Shown: piece after piece, positions 7,007-14,355 of the stretch
How positions within the stretch are numbered: position 1 is the first letter of the stretch
How the letters are laid out: every line of letters starts with the position of its first letter
Assembly: GCA_020343615.1 (NCBI GenBank)
Contig: CP070803.1
Span: forward strand, 530,606-567,939
Length of the DNA stretch: 37,334 nt
DNA from: Candidatus Woesearchaeota archaeon
GTDB taxonomy: Archaea; Nanobdellota; Nanobdellia; UBA10117; GCA-020343615
Direction: 5' to 3'
Notes under the pieces: generated by a model
The model's database searches: none
Seen by the model: only the letters and a program-made list of their open reading frames with translations
Told to the model about the DNA's origin: nothing
Made by a program: the position numbers and the translations under genes

Positions 7007-8233
7007 TTATTTCCATAAGTAGTAAATCACTTCTATTATTATGATAATCATACAAATTAGTAAGATGATCTTCTGTAAAAGAGATAATTCTAACTTAACT
7101 GGATTAGCCACTGCATACCCTTGTATTAATAAGTTTTCTTGTTCTTCTTGAACTACGCATTCTCCTTTTTCATAATTATAATCTCTTTCACAATCTTGGG
7201 GACATTCCTTTACTTTCATAATCTCAAGTTCACAGCTTCCTTTATATTCTCCCCATGGTCTGTAAATATTACATTTCCACGTATTTAATGTGTCTTCTTC
7301 ACAAGTGTCTTCTCCAAAGAGTTCCTTACATTCAGGAGTAGAATCGCACCATCTTGTCTGTTCACAACTCCATGTATCTGGATCACATACATACTTTTCT
7401 CCTAGATGCTCACAATCAGAATCAAAGCAGCATTCTAAGCCAGATGAATATATAGCAATTGGTACATCGTAGCATTTTCCATTAGGATCATATATTCTTT
7501 CTGCTTCATATATAATCCTAGATTCTTTTTCTCCACCACACCAATAATAGTTATTGTATTTATCATAAGTAAAAGTAATATCTCCTAATTCGGTCTCCCA
7601 TGCTCTGACGTAAGTATAATAATCACCAACTCTCCAGTTTTCAGGAAATTTTCCAAGGGATTCATAAGTACTATCAGGTTTTAATCTAATTGTCCCATCT
7701 GTAGGGTCTAAAAAAACATCTACTTCTGCCCTTTTGAAGGTCTTATAAGAACAATCCGTAGTATTTCCTATAGGTTTTTCTAACGTGGTCTCGTTCCAAC
7801 CTTCATAAAAAATTATTACTCTTTGATTATATTCTATATAGGACCCTTCTCTAAGATTATAGGTGTTATTTTTAGCTGTACATCTAACTTTAAAGATTAA
7901 TTTATCACCCCTTCCCCATGTTATAGGAAAGGTATTATTTATTTGTTCACCGTTCTTGATAAATTGATATTCTTCAGTGTGGCTACTCCTACAGTTAATA
8001 TCAATATATTTCTTTTTTATTATACAATAGGACAGACATTTAAGTGTATTAATCGACCAATCCCCTTTGTACTCTTCACCAATATCAAGTCTAATTGTCT
8101 TTTCTTCAGATGCATTCACACACTGTATAATCCCGTATCTAGGAATTGCTAATTGACAATCTTGAGCATATGTAATTATAGGTAGGAATAAGAAAGTCAA
8201 AATTAATAGAATTATCTTTGGATTCAATCTCAT
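7007..8233 (-). CDS. Secreted, membrane-anchored Cys-rich surface protein
   Basis: 408 residues. An N-terminal signal peptide (residues 1-23, ending TYAQ) and a C-terminal hydrophobic helix (about 385-405, before YYLWK) suggest a protein displayed outside and anchored at its C-terminus. About 25 cysteines and several N-glycosylation sequons (NxS/T) lie between them. Residues 265-345 contain the DSDCxxxxxxYxCDxxxxxC type of Cys module that recurs in other proteins of this window. No catalytic motif recognised. Its ATG is 41 nt from the BRE at 8274. Confidence 0.75.
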   Translation of the reverse strand: MRLNPKIILLILTFLFLPIITYAQDCQLAIPRYGIIQCVNASEEKTIRLDIGEEYKGDWSINTLKCLSYCIIKKKYIDINCRSSHTEEYQFIKNGEQINNTFPITWGRGDKLIFKVRCTAKNNTYNLREGSYIEYNQRVIIFYEGWNETTLEKPIGNTTDCSYKTFKRAEVDVFLDPTDGTIRLKPDSTYESLGKFPENWRVGDYYTYVRAWETELGDITFTYDKYNNYYWCGGEKESRIIYEAERIYDPNGKCYDVPIAIYSSGLECCFDSDCEHLGEKYVCDPDTWSCEQTRWCDSTPECKELFGEDTCEEDTLNTWKCNIYRPWGEYKGSCELEIMKVKECPQDCERDYNYEKGECVVQEEQENLLIQGYAVANPVKLELSLLQKIILLICMIIIIIEVIYYLWK

Positions 8234-8277
8234 TATCCAGAAATCTCTAAAATCTACTCATATTAAAAAGTTGCTGA

Positions 8278-8649
8278 TTAGGTAAGTTTAGAGTGGTGTT
8301 GGAAATATCTTTCTTCAATATGAGTAATTTCAACTAATCTGTTCAATAACTGATGTATCTCGTTTACTAAAGCTACTTCTTTTTTTAATTCATTTATATC
8401 CCTTTTCATAACCTTTAAATCTCCGTTTATATGCTTAGTAACTTGAACTACGCCATCTCCTTTTTTAATTAAGTGTTCTACACCTTCTACATCGTGAAGC
8501 AGTTTCTTCTCTATTTTTTCGTCATTTACGTGATCTCTCATTAACTCTTCCACCAGTTCTTCAACTTCTTTTCCTATTTCTAGCTTCTCTTTGGTTAACT
8601 TCTCTATTCTTTGAATATTATATAAATCTCCATCTATATTAAGAGGCAT
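8278..8649 (-). CDS. Helical coiled-coil protein
   Basis: 123 residues, predicted all-helical, rich in Glu, Lys, Leu and Val, with four His near the end (THIEERYFQHHS). No family recognised; size and pattern resemble the protein at 6589, but I see no clear sequence similarity. It has an SD (GTGAT) and a leader: its ATG is 44 nt from the BRE at 8693, which lies back to back with the promoter of the STT3-like lipoprotein. Confidence 0.65.
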   Translation of the reverse strand: MPLNIDGDLYNIQRIEKLTKEKLEIGKEVEELVEELMRDHVNDEKIEKKLLHDVEGVEHLIKKGDGVVQVTKHINGDLKVMKRDINELKKEVALVNEIHQLLNRLVEITHIEERYFQHHSKLT

Positions 8650-8680
8650 ATTATCACATCAAATTATAGTTTATTTTAAT

Positions 8681-8712
8681 ATTAAAACCTTACTAAAAGA
8701 AGATTTATTAAT
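8681..8712. promoter_or_regulatory. Divergent promoter pair
   Basis: Minus: GTAAGGTTTTAATATT (BRE at 8693) for the 8649 gene, 44 nt, with SD. Plus: GAAGATTTATTAATTATT (BRE at 8699) for the 8735 gene, exactly 36 nt, leaderless. The BREs are 6 bp apart. Confidence 0.65.
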
Positions 8713-8734
8713 TATTATCTATTATTAAATACTG

Positions 8735-9412
8735 ATGGACTGGAAAGATAAGAGAATATGGGTCGGAGTCTTAATTACATCTATATTCTTAATTAGTGGA
8801 TGCAGTCAAAAAGAACCTGAGGTTACAGTTGACCAGTCTTATGAACTAGCACACTTTAATTATACTAAGGATAACGAGACCTTTACTTCTATAAAATACG
8901 AAGACATGGCTCCTGCAGTTGAATGGATAAGACAAAATACTCCTGAAGATGCGGTGTTCTTGAATTGGTGGGATTATGGTCATATTATAAGAGGGCAAGC
9001 TGAAAGAGAGGCAATAGTATGGGAACCTTCAAAAGAGATTCTATTCACAGTTGCTAGATATGCTGCTATGTCAAATGAGGAAAGAGAAAAAGTTGAATGT
9101 CCTCAATGTAATCCGCATGATAGGATATTAGATGTCGTAAATGCTTTGATTGCTGAGGATGCTTCTGAAACTATAGAAATAATGTCTAAATATAATGCTA
9201 CTTATCTCTTAGTAAGGTGGGAAGACAAACACAAGAGCTATGTTATCTTTTTAATTTCAGATAAGGACCCTGCAGATTATGTAACTGAATATTACGAGCC
9301 TAAAGAAGCTGCTCTAAGTACTACACTATTCAGAGCCATAAACAGTGAGGACATTGAAGGTTTTGAACTAGTTTATTCTGACGATTCAGTAAACATATAT
9401 CAAAAATCTTAA
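8735..9412 (+). CDS. Lipoprotein carrying a free-standing STT3/AglB catalytic-type domain
   Basis: 225 residues. Residues 1-23 form a lipoprotein signal ending ISGC. The rest looks like the soluble C-terminal part of the oligosaccharyltransferase STT3/AglB: AVEWIRQNTPEDAVFLNWWDYGHII, written here as AVEWIRQNTPED (residues 61-72) and the WWDYG motif (78-82), then a region with NATYLLVRW and a final strand ending in VNIYQKS. In normal STT3/AglB (600-1000 residues) this domain follows 13 membrane helices that bind lipid-linked glycan and carry the catalytic acidic residues; those are absent here. WWDYG recognises the acceptor sequon Ser/Thr, so this protein might bind sequons rather than catalyse transfer (inference). 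Leaderless promoter, 36 nt. Confidence 0.85.
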   Translation: MDWKDKRIWVGVLITSIFLISGCSQKEPEVTVDQSYELAHFNYTKDNETFTSIKYEDMAPAVEWIRQNTPEDAVFLNWWDYGHIIRGQAEREAIVWEPSKEILFTVARYAAMSNEEREKVECPQCNPHDRILDVVNALIAEDASETIEIMSKYNATYLLVRWEDKHKSYVIFLISDKDPADYVTEYYEPKEAALSTTLFRAINSEDIEGFELVYSDDSVNIYQKS

Positions 9413-9425
9413 AATATAATAAAAA

Positions 9426-9680
9426 TTAAGCCCTAGGTTTACAAGAACAGACTACTTTACTGGTTTCTGTATTACATTCCCACTCTCCAACGTATTCCCA
9501 GTTCTTAACTTCACATGCAATTCTACACCCTACGTCTAAGGCTCCAGGTTTTTCTGGATTTGAAGTTTCTGGATCGCATTGCATATCAGTCTCTAATTTT
9601 TCATATCTTGATAGTTCTGTACACCCGCTAATAAAAATAAGACCAATAATCAAGATTGGTAGTATCAGTTTTAATTTCAT
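9426..9680 (-). CDS. Small Cys-rich lipoprotein
   Basis: 84 residues: signal peptide with lipobox ISGC (Cys20), then a 64-residue mature domain with seven more cysteines (for example DVGCRIACEV and VVCSCKP), likely disulfide-bonded outside the cell. No family recognised. The first 51 bp around and after the start are identical in DNA to the DUF4382 lipoprotein gene at 5325. The ATG is 43 nt from the BRE at 9723. Confidence 0.75.
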   Translation of the reverse strand: MKLKLILPILIIGLIFISGCTELSRYEKLETDMQCDPETSNPEKPGALDVGCRIACEVKNWEYVGEWECNTETSKVVCSCKPRA

Positions 9681-9683
9681 TTT
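9633..9683. repeat. Lipoprotein signal-peptide DNA repeat, copy 2
   Basis: 51 bp identical to 5278-5328; see that entry. The identity extends 3 bp upstream of the start codon and ends inside the signal peptide. Confidence 0.9.
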
Positions 9684-9746
9684 AACCAGTATAATATTAG
9701 AATTCCATTATATTAAAAACTTCCTGATACACTTAAATCAGTAATA

Positions 9747-10307
9747 TTAACTCGTAAATTGAGTGTCCTCACATTCCTCTAAAGTATCTTTCATTATTTG
9801 TCTTGCCTTGCAGTCAATCATAGTTAAGGTGACTCCATATTTACTTGTTGATAACTCTACTACAGCTGCTCCTTCTATATTAATAGGACTTGCTTCCTTT
9901 TCTTCAGCAGATACATCATAGGTCAAGTATATCTTACCTTTTATGTATTTTCCATTTTGTTCAAGACATGGAGAAATATAAATACAATATAGCTTGGTAT
10001 CATCTTCTCCCTCTTTGTTTCCCATGTGACAGGGAGCTTCATTATTCACAGGTATATCTAGAATAGGTACCTGTTTTTCAGAATACCAATCAGATGACTT
10101 GTCGAAGGGGGAGGTATCTGAATAAATAGTGGTTTCTTCTAAGAAATATTGAAGTACTTGTTTTGGGCATGGTACTTCAACTTTATCGCCTGTCTCTTCG
10201 GCTACCTTAAATACTATATCTGTGATTATTTCTTTTAATGAATCAATACATCCGCTAGTAAAAACTAGTCCAATAATTAGAATTGGAATGATTATCTTGA
10301 GGTTCAT
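9747..10307 (-). CDS. Lipoprotein of unknown function
   Basis: 186 residues. Lipobox TSGC (Cys20), then an extracellular domain with about eight further cysteines and mixed beta/alpha character (KIYLTYDV, AAVVELSTSKYGVTLTMIDC). No family recognised. Its ATG overlaps the stop of a 59-residue membrane-protein gene as ATGA, so the two are coexpressed from the promoter near 10531. Confidence 0.75.
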   Translation of the reverse strand: MNLKIIIPILIIGLVFTSGCIDSLKEIITDIVFKVAEETGDKVEVPCPKQVLQYFLEETTIYSDTSPFDKSSDWYSEKQVPILDIPVNNEAPCHMGNKEGEDDTKLYCIYISPCLEQNGKYIKGKIYLTYDVSAEEKEASPINIEGAAVVELSTSKYGVTLTMIDCKARQIMKDTLEECEDTQFTS

Positions 10308-10483
10308 GTTCCTATTATCAACAAAACGATAAACAGTATGCTAGCAAACATAAATACATGGCTCAATGCGTATTTAAGTTTTCCATATTTTTTATCAGAC
10401 AACACTGCTTCTTTATCAATCAAGGTAACAAGACCCATTAGAAATAGGAAACTAACCATACATGCTAAGATGAATTCTAGCAT
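10304..10483 (-). CDS. 59-residue membrane protein upstream of lipoprotein
   Basis: From ATG 10483 the frame reads MLEFILACMVSFLFL..., a charged loop (DKEAVLSDKKYGKLKY) and a second hydrophobic helix, ending with TGA inside the ATG of the next gene (ATGA). GGTGAT lies 6 nt before the start and the start is 48 nt from the BRE at 10531, both typical of leadered genes in this window. No family recognised. Confidence 0.7.
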   Translation of the reverse strand: MLEFILACMVSFLFLMGLVTLIDKEAVLSDKKYGKLKYALSHVFMFASILFIVLLIIGT

Positions 10484-10564
10484 CTACTATCACCATATAT
10501 TTATGAGTATTTTGTTATATTAAAAACTTACTAAAATGAATAATCGTGAATAATAATAAAAAAA

Positions 10565-10693
10565 TTATTTCTTCATGCCTTTCTTTACTCCTTTGGTAAA
10601 TCCTTTTGCTATTCCTAGACCTTTTTTAAAACCCTTGCCTATTATCTTTCCTGTTTTACCGGCAACTTCCTCAGCTTTTCCTTTTTTTGCCAT
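10565..10693 (-). CDS. 42-residue Gly/Lys-rich basic peptide
   Basis: From ATG 10693 (SD GGGGT upstream) the frame encodes 42 residues: MAKKGKAEEV then a stretch in which Gly recurs about every four residues between Lys and a hydrophobic residue (KGFKKGLGIAKGFTKG), ending KKGMKK. The pattern is an amphipathic, strongly cationic helix with Gly stripes, like membrane-active or nucleic-acid-binding peptides. No signal peptide. It has its own promoter (BRE near 10744) and stands alone, so it is probably a real gene; its function is unknown. Confidence 0.65.
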   Translation of the reverse strand: MAKKGKAEEVAGKTGKIIGKGFKKGLGIAKGFTKGVKKGMKK

Positions 10694-10748
10694 TTTTAAG
10701 ACCCCTAATTAGGATAATATGAATATCATATATTAAAATTTTGCTGAA

Positions 10749-10762
10749 TAAAAAAAGAAAAA
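10749..10762 (-). terminator. Oligo-T terminator for the subtilase gene
   Basis: The plus strand reads AAAAAAAGAAAAAG a few bases past the TAA, that is TTTTT-C-TTTTTTT in the minus-strand transcript. The same A-run/G/A-run layout follows several other minus-strand genes here. Confidence 0.5.
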
Positions 10763-10767
10763 GAGGT

Positions 10768-12777
10768 TTATTGGCAATCTGGGCAATCTAGACCTTCTTT
10801 CCTAGGATGACATGATCCGTCACAAACTCCTTTGAAACAAGCTGAGCAATCTGGGCAATCTGGGTCATTACCTGGATCACAAGTTGGTCCGCAACATCCG
10901 TCACTTATTCCACAAGATGGCCATGTATTCTCACAAACTCCTGCGTTACAAACATCTGTAGTACAAGATTCTCCATCGTTACAATCAGCATCTGAAGTAC
11001 AACCACAGTCTACAAAACAGTAGTTTACATCTTCTGCTCCTTCACAAGTTCCATCGCCACAACAGTAACTTGGTGCACAATCTGCACAATCTGGGCCTTC
11101 TTTCCTAGGATGACATGATCCGTCACAAACTCCTTTGAAGCAAGCATCACAAGTCCCGCCTTGTCCGCTTATACAATCAGCTGGACAAGTATTACAGTCC
11201 TCACCATTTGCTGAACCAGCGCAGTAACCGTCTCCACAAGCTGGACAGTCTATATCATTTATCCAATCGCAAGCTGGTCCACAGCAACCATCAGATACTA
11301 TTAGATCACATGCGGCCCATGTACTTTCACAGTATGCAGTACAAGTTCCTGCAAAATAACAGATATCTGTTGTACATGATTCAGAGTCATCACAATCTAT
11401 ATCTATAGAACAATACGGAGTTGTACAAGTTCCAGAACAGCAAACATTCCCTTCTACACCGCAAGGAGTGTTATCAGCTACTGGTGGATTGCTACACTCT
11501 CCTGTTTCTGTGTTACAGATATCCTCTGTACACTCATTTCCATCGTAACAATCTTCATTTGACGTGCATCCTCCTGAAACTGCTTGCCATGCTGCATATG
11601 CATCCACTCTTCCATAACCTTGTCTGTTAAAAGGTTGTCCTAGATCTACAGAAGTATTTCTTATCCACATTCTTATATCGTATGGTGTTAATGCTGGATT
11701 TTCTTCAAGCATCAAAGCAGCTATTCCTGCAACATGTGGAGTTGACATAGAAGTTCCTGACATGTCATCAATTCCATTGTTCGGAGCTAATGATGTTATG
11801 ACTGAGCCTGGGGCTACAACATCTAGTTGAGAGTTTCCATTGCTAAAACAAACTATCTTATCTGCATTAGTTGTTGAATCTGTACAATAAGAACTACACA
11901 TCCAATTACAACACCAAGATTTAGAACCTACGTTATCATCGTAAACTGCTCCTACTGACATTACACCTGAACCGCATGCAGGATTACCTATTTGTGTTTC
12001 AGAACAATCATTTCCTGAAGCAGCTACTACAAATACACCGTTAGCAACAGCTGTATTTGCTGCATTTGCAGCAGGTTGAGAATCACATGTTCCGCTGTGT
12101 AAAGAGAATCCTAAACTTATTGTAATTACATCTGCTTCATCTCCAGTTCCATAAACTCCATCAGGACCTTTAGCACACCATAATATTCCATCTACTGTAT
12201 CAGATTCATAACCACTTCCTTGGGAATTAATTGTCTTTGCTGCCATTATATCTGCTCCTGGAGCATTTCCTTTGTAAGTATTATGAGCAGATGCTACAAT
12301 ACCTGCACAATGTGTTCCATGACCGTGATCATCTGATGCATCATTATCATTATTATAGAAATCATATTCAGCTACAACATTCAAATCAGAATGTGGTCCT
12401 ACTCCAGTATCTACGACACAGACTCTTATTCCGTTACCTGTAACTCCTTGAGCCCATACATCATCGCTATTTATCAAAGCAGCTGATTCATCTAGAGCTA
12501 AAGCATATACTAGATTATCTTCAAAAACTCTGACTCCTGGGATGTTCTCTATGTTTTTCTGAAGTCCTTTTGGCAAGTCTCTTATTGCAACCATGTTCAA
12601 TTCTGTCCAATCGTATTTTATATTACCGCCAATCTTCATTATAGCATTGATATTTGCTTTTTGTATTGCATTATCATATCCTACTATTAGATTTACTTTA
12701 TCTCCTTCAGCAGATATCAAATTGGGCACTAGTAATAAACCTGTAATTACTAAAATTAATGGAATATATTTTCTCAT
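10768..12777 (-). CDS. Secreted subtilisin-like (S8) serine protease with Cys-rich repeats
   Basis: 669 residues. Signal peptide (1-23); a short I9-type propeptide (about 27-93); an S8 catalytic domain with Asp123 (VVDTG), His153 (HGTH), oxyanion Asn256 (SGND) and Ser343 (GTSMSTPH); then a C-terminal region (about 400-669) made of Cys-rich modules of the CxxxxDCxxxxxCxxxxC type. A block near residues 545-565 (CFKGVCDGSCHPRKEG) recurs at the very C-terminus. All catalytic residues are present, so it should be an active extracellular protease, perhaps for surface-protein maturation or scavenging of peptides. The SD GGAGGT precedes the ATG. The catalytic domain has extra cysteines, which suggests disulfide stabilisation. 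Confidence 0.95.
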   Translation of the reverse strand: MRKYIPLILVITGLLLVPNLISAEGDKVNLIVGYDNAIQKANINAIMKIGGNIKYDWTELNMVAIRDLPKGLQKNIENIPGVRVFEDNLVYALALDESAALINSDDVWAQGVTGNGIRVCVVDTGVGPHSDLNVVAEYDFYNNDNDASDDHGHGTHCAGIVASAHNTYKGNAPGADIMAAKTINSQGSGYESDTVDGILWCAKGPDGVYGTGDEADVITISLGFSLHSGTCDSQPAANAANTAVANGVFVVAASGNDCSETQIGNPACGSGVMSVGAVYDDNVGSKSWCCNWMCSSYCTDSTTNADKIVCFSNGNSQLDVVAPGSVITSLAPNNGIDDMSGTSMSTPHVAGIAALMLEENPALTPYDIRMWIRNTSVDLGQPFNRQGYGRVDAYAAWQAVSGGCTSNEDCYDGNECTEDICNTETGECSNPPVADNTPCGVEGNVCCSGTCTTPYCSIDIDCDDSESCTTDICYFAGTCTAYCESTWAACDLIVSDGCCGPACDWINDIDCPACGDGYCAGSANGEDCNTCPADCISGQGGTCDACFKGVCDGSCHPRKEGPDCADCAPSYCCGDGTCEGAEDVNYCFVDCGCTSDADCNDGESCTTDVCNAGVCENTWPSCGISDGCCGPTCDPGNDPDCPDCSACFKGVCDGSCHPRKEGLDCPDCQ
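10784..10842. repeat. Direct repeat inside subtilase gene, copy 1
   Basis: About 59 bp, nearly identical to 11087-11145 (offset 303 bp, or 101 codons); within the 50-bp core 10793-10842 I see one mismatch. It encodes the CFKGVCDGSCHPRKEG module. Confidence 0.85.
11087..11145. repeat. Direct repeat inside subtilase gene, copy 2
   Basis: Partner of 10784-10842. The 303-bp spacing preserves the reading frame, so loss or gain by recombination would remove or add exactly 101 residues. Confidence 0.85.
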
Positions 12778-12852
12778 TATATACCTCCTTGTGAACTTAG
12801 AATAAGTAGCTATATTTAAACTTTCCTAAAAGAAGATTAGTAATTTTCAGTA

Positions 12853-13176
12853 CTAATTATTGAGATCTATATCTTTTATTTCTTCTAACATCTCTTTTTC
12901 TAAATCATCAAGACGATCTATTTCGCACTTTGAGGAAGAATCATATGCTTTACTCGCTGTTTTAAATGACCACGCACCGCAATATTTTTTACATTTTTCT
13001 CGTAGGTTTGCCGTGTCATAAGCCCATACACAATCTTCTTCTGATTCTTTTGTCATTTCTTCAACTACTTTTTCAGTTTCTTTAGTATCATCTATTGATA
13101 AATCCCCTGTCTCGGTACACCCGCTAGCAAATATGATAAAAATAATAAACAAGGGGACTAATATTCTCCAGTTCAT
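12853..13176 (-). CDS. Small lipoprotein with shared acidic linker
   Basis: 107 residues. Lipobox ASGC (Cys20), then a Glu/Asp/Lys linker containing KVVEEMTKESEE, then a short Cys-containing domain (CVWAYDTANLREKCKKYCG) with four cysteines. The lipobox-proximal 35 residues are clearly related, in DNA and protein, to the start of the large lipoprotein at 17765, while the domains after the linker differ. A GTGAT SD lies before the ATG; BRE at 13221, 45 nt away. Confidence 0.75.
   Translation of the reverse strand: MNWRILVPLFIIFIIFASGCTETGDLSIDDTKETEKVVEEMTKESEEDCVWAYDTANLREKCKKYCGAWSFKTASKAYDSSSKCEIDRLDDLEKEMLEEIKDIDLNN
13035..13135. repeat. Shared lipoprotein linker DNA, copy 1
   Basis: Partner of 17622-17722. 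Boundaries are approximate because I aligned them by eye. Confidence 0.75.
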
Positions 13177-13207
13177 TATTTATCACGGTTATTTTTTAAC
13201 TTTTGTT

Positions 13208-13240
13208 ATATTAAAACTTTCCTAATTAGAAGATTTTATT
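13208..13240. promoter_or_regulatory. Divergent promoter pair
   Basis: Minus: GAAAGTTTTAATATAAC (BRE 13221) for the 13176 lipoprotein. Plus: GAAGATTTTATTAACC (BRE 13229) for the 13266 gene, 37 nt. The BREs are 8 bp apart. Confidence 0.6.
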
Positions 13241-13265
13241 AACCATTAATTATTAGTCTACTTAA

Positions 13266-13790
13266 ATGGAAATACTTCAAAGGCTCGTGGATATTATTAT
13301 TTCACCTTTTAAAGATCCTGCGATGTTGTGGGAAGTATTGCCTCTCGTAATAACTGTTCTTATTATAGTACTATACTTTGGAAGATATAAAAATGAGCAA
13401 TTAGGTTGGAATAGTGCATTGACAAATTCACTTGTTCTTTTATACGTAGGTACAAATCTCCTGTATTATTTATACCTCAATGACTCACTTTCAATATTTA
13501 GTGAATATACTCTAGTTGCTATAGCTGTTGCTTTAGTTGGACTTTCGCTTGCTTTCCTAAATTATCATCATATTTTACCAAAGAAGATAAGTTTCGGTAT
13601 AGCCTCTGTTTTACCTATTAATTTTCTAGCCTTTTTAAGTATAGTATTTGTACATGGTCATCTAAAACTAGATTTATCTAGCCTTTTTGCAGCTATAATA
13701 TTGTTCGTTATAATTTTTTCTATAGTAAAGTTAGTTCAATCACGTGAAGAAGAAGCTATTGATGATATAGGAGAAGTAATTAAAATCTAA
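13266..13790 (+). CDS. Polytopic membrane protein of unknown function
   Basis: 174 residues with five predicted membrane helices (about residues 22-40, 50-70, 78-98, 105-125 and 135-155) and a short acidic tail (SREEEAIDDIGEV). No family recognised. Leaderless arrangement: the ATG is 37 nt from the BRE at 13229. It is convergent with the small membrane-protein gene ending at 13806. Confidence 0.75.
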   Translation: MEILQRLVDIIISPFKDPAMLWEVLPLVITVLIIVLYFGRYKNEQLGWNSALTNSLVLLYVGTNLLYYLYLNDSLSIFSEYTLVAIAVALVGLSLAFLNYHHILPKKISFGIASVLPINFLAFLSIVFVHGHLKLDLSSLFAAIILFVIIFSIVKLVQSREEEAIDDIGEVIKI

Positions 13791-13805
13791 TATAAACGTT
13801 TTATA

Positions 13806-13982
13806 TTATTCATTTAAAACTAAAAAAATAAGCGTAGTTATCCCTACCCAGATTGGTGCAGATGTAGGTAAAACGGTTGTTGTTGGGATATCAACTCCTT
13901 TCATAAGTAACCCTAAGATTGTCGTAAATACTGTTGATATCAAAAATCCGCTAATTAATGCTTTACATTTATCGATTGCCAT
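13806..13982 (-). CDS. 58-residue two-helix membrane protein
   Basis: From ATG 13982: MAIDKCKALISGFL..., one helix, a Thr/Pro-rich loop (DIPTTTVLPTSAP) and a second helix ending VLNE. It overlaps the last 28 bp of the gene upstream in a different frame and has no obvious SD, so it would depend on re-initiation. No family recognised. Confidence 0.5.
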   Translation of the reverse strand: MAIDKCKALISGFLISTVFTTILGLLMKGVDIPTTTVLPTSAPIWVGITTLIFLVLNE

Positions 13983-14239
13983 AGTTGGGGTATAGGCCAG
14001 TAAATATAATCTATAATTGGTGAACAAGTACTACAGTCACAAGACCTATCATATCTTTTAATTGCTCCTAACTGAATAGCTCCCTCGCTCTCCAGTCTCA
14101 TTAATAACTCCTCTAGTGTTAACTCATCGTTTGGTTCATGCACAAAAACCTTAACTATATCTTGATATCTTGCTCCAATTTTGTTTTTTTTTGTTTCTAA
14201 TTCTATGTATTTTTCAACTTGTTTTTCAGATACAGTCAT
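13955..14239 (-). CDS. Small protein with CDCSTC motif
   Basis: 94 residues. Residues 1-60 are helical and look like a short winged-helix-type unit (LTLEELLMRLESEGAIQL), followed by RSCDCSTCSP, a Cys cluster that could bind a metal, and an aromatic end (IYWPIPQLW). I cannot name a family. Start ATG 14239 was chosen because GAGGTGAT lies 4 nt upstream; ATG 14266 is in frame but has no SD. Its strong promoter (14283-14300) is divergent from the ArsR-like gene, so the two may be co-regulated. Confidence 0.6.
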   Translation of the reverse strand: MTVSEKQVEKYIELETKKNKIGARYQDIVKVFVHEPNDELTLEELLMRLESEGAIQLGAIKRYDRSCDCSTCSPIIDYIYWPIPQLWQSINVKH

Positions 14240-14282
14240 TTTTATCACCTCTATTTCGAGTTTCATATTAATATAGAAATTA

Positions 14283-14332
14283 ACTTATATATAAATATTT
14301 CGGTTTTTCTAATATAATCGAAACATTTTTAT
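14283..14332. promoter_or_regulatory. Strong divergent promoter with inverted BREs
   Basis: Minus: ACCGAAATATTTATATATAA, a near-consensus archaeal BRE and TATA box, for the 14239 gene. Plus: TCGAAACATTTTTATACT, with G at 14320, exactly 36 nt before the ArsR-like ATG. The outer TTTCG and CGAAA form an inverted repeat around a 17-bp AT-rich centre, so a dimeric regulator could bind here. Confidence 0.75.
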
Positions 14333-14355
14333 ACTACTAAATAAACTAAGTCCTT

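Noticed and set aside
11208-12443. Several plus-strand reading frames inside the subtilase region
   Set aside because: They are antisense shadows, rich in His, Leu and Tyr as expected from the complement of a Cys/Asp/Asn-rich gene, and lack promoters.
13806-14239. One frameshifted gene instead of two overlapping ones
   Set aside because: The downstream frame has its own ATG and two clear membrane helices, while the upstream frame ends naturally; no family match demands a fusion.
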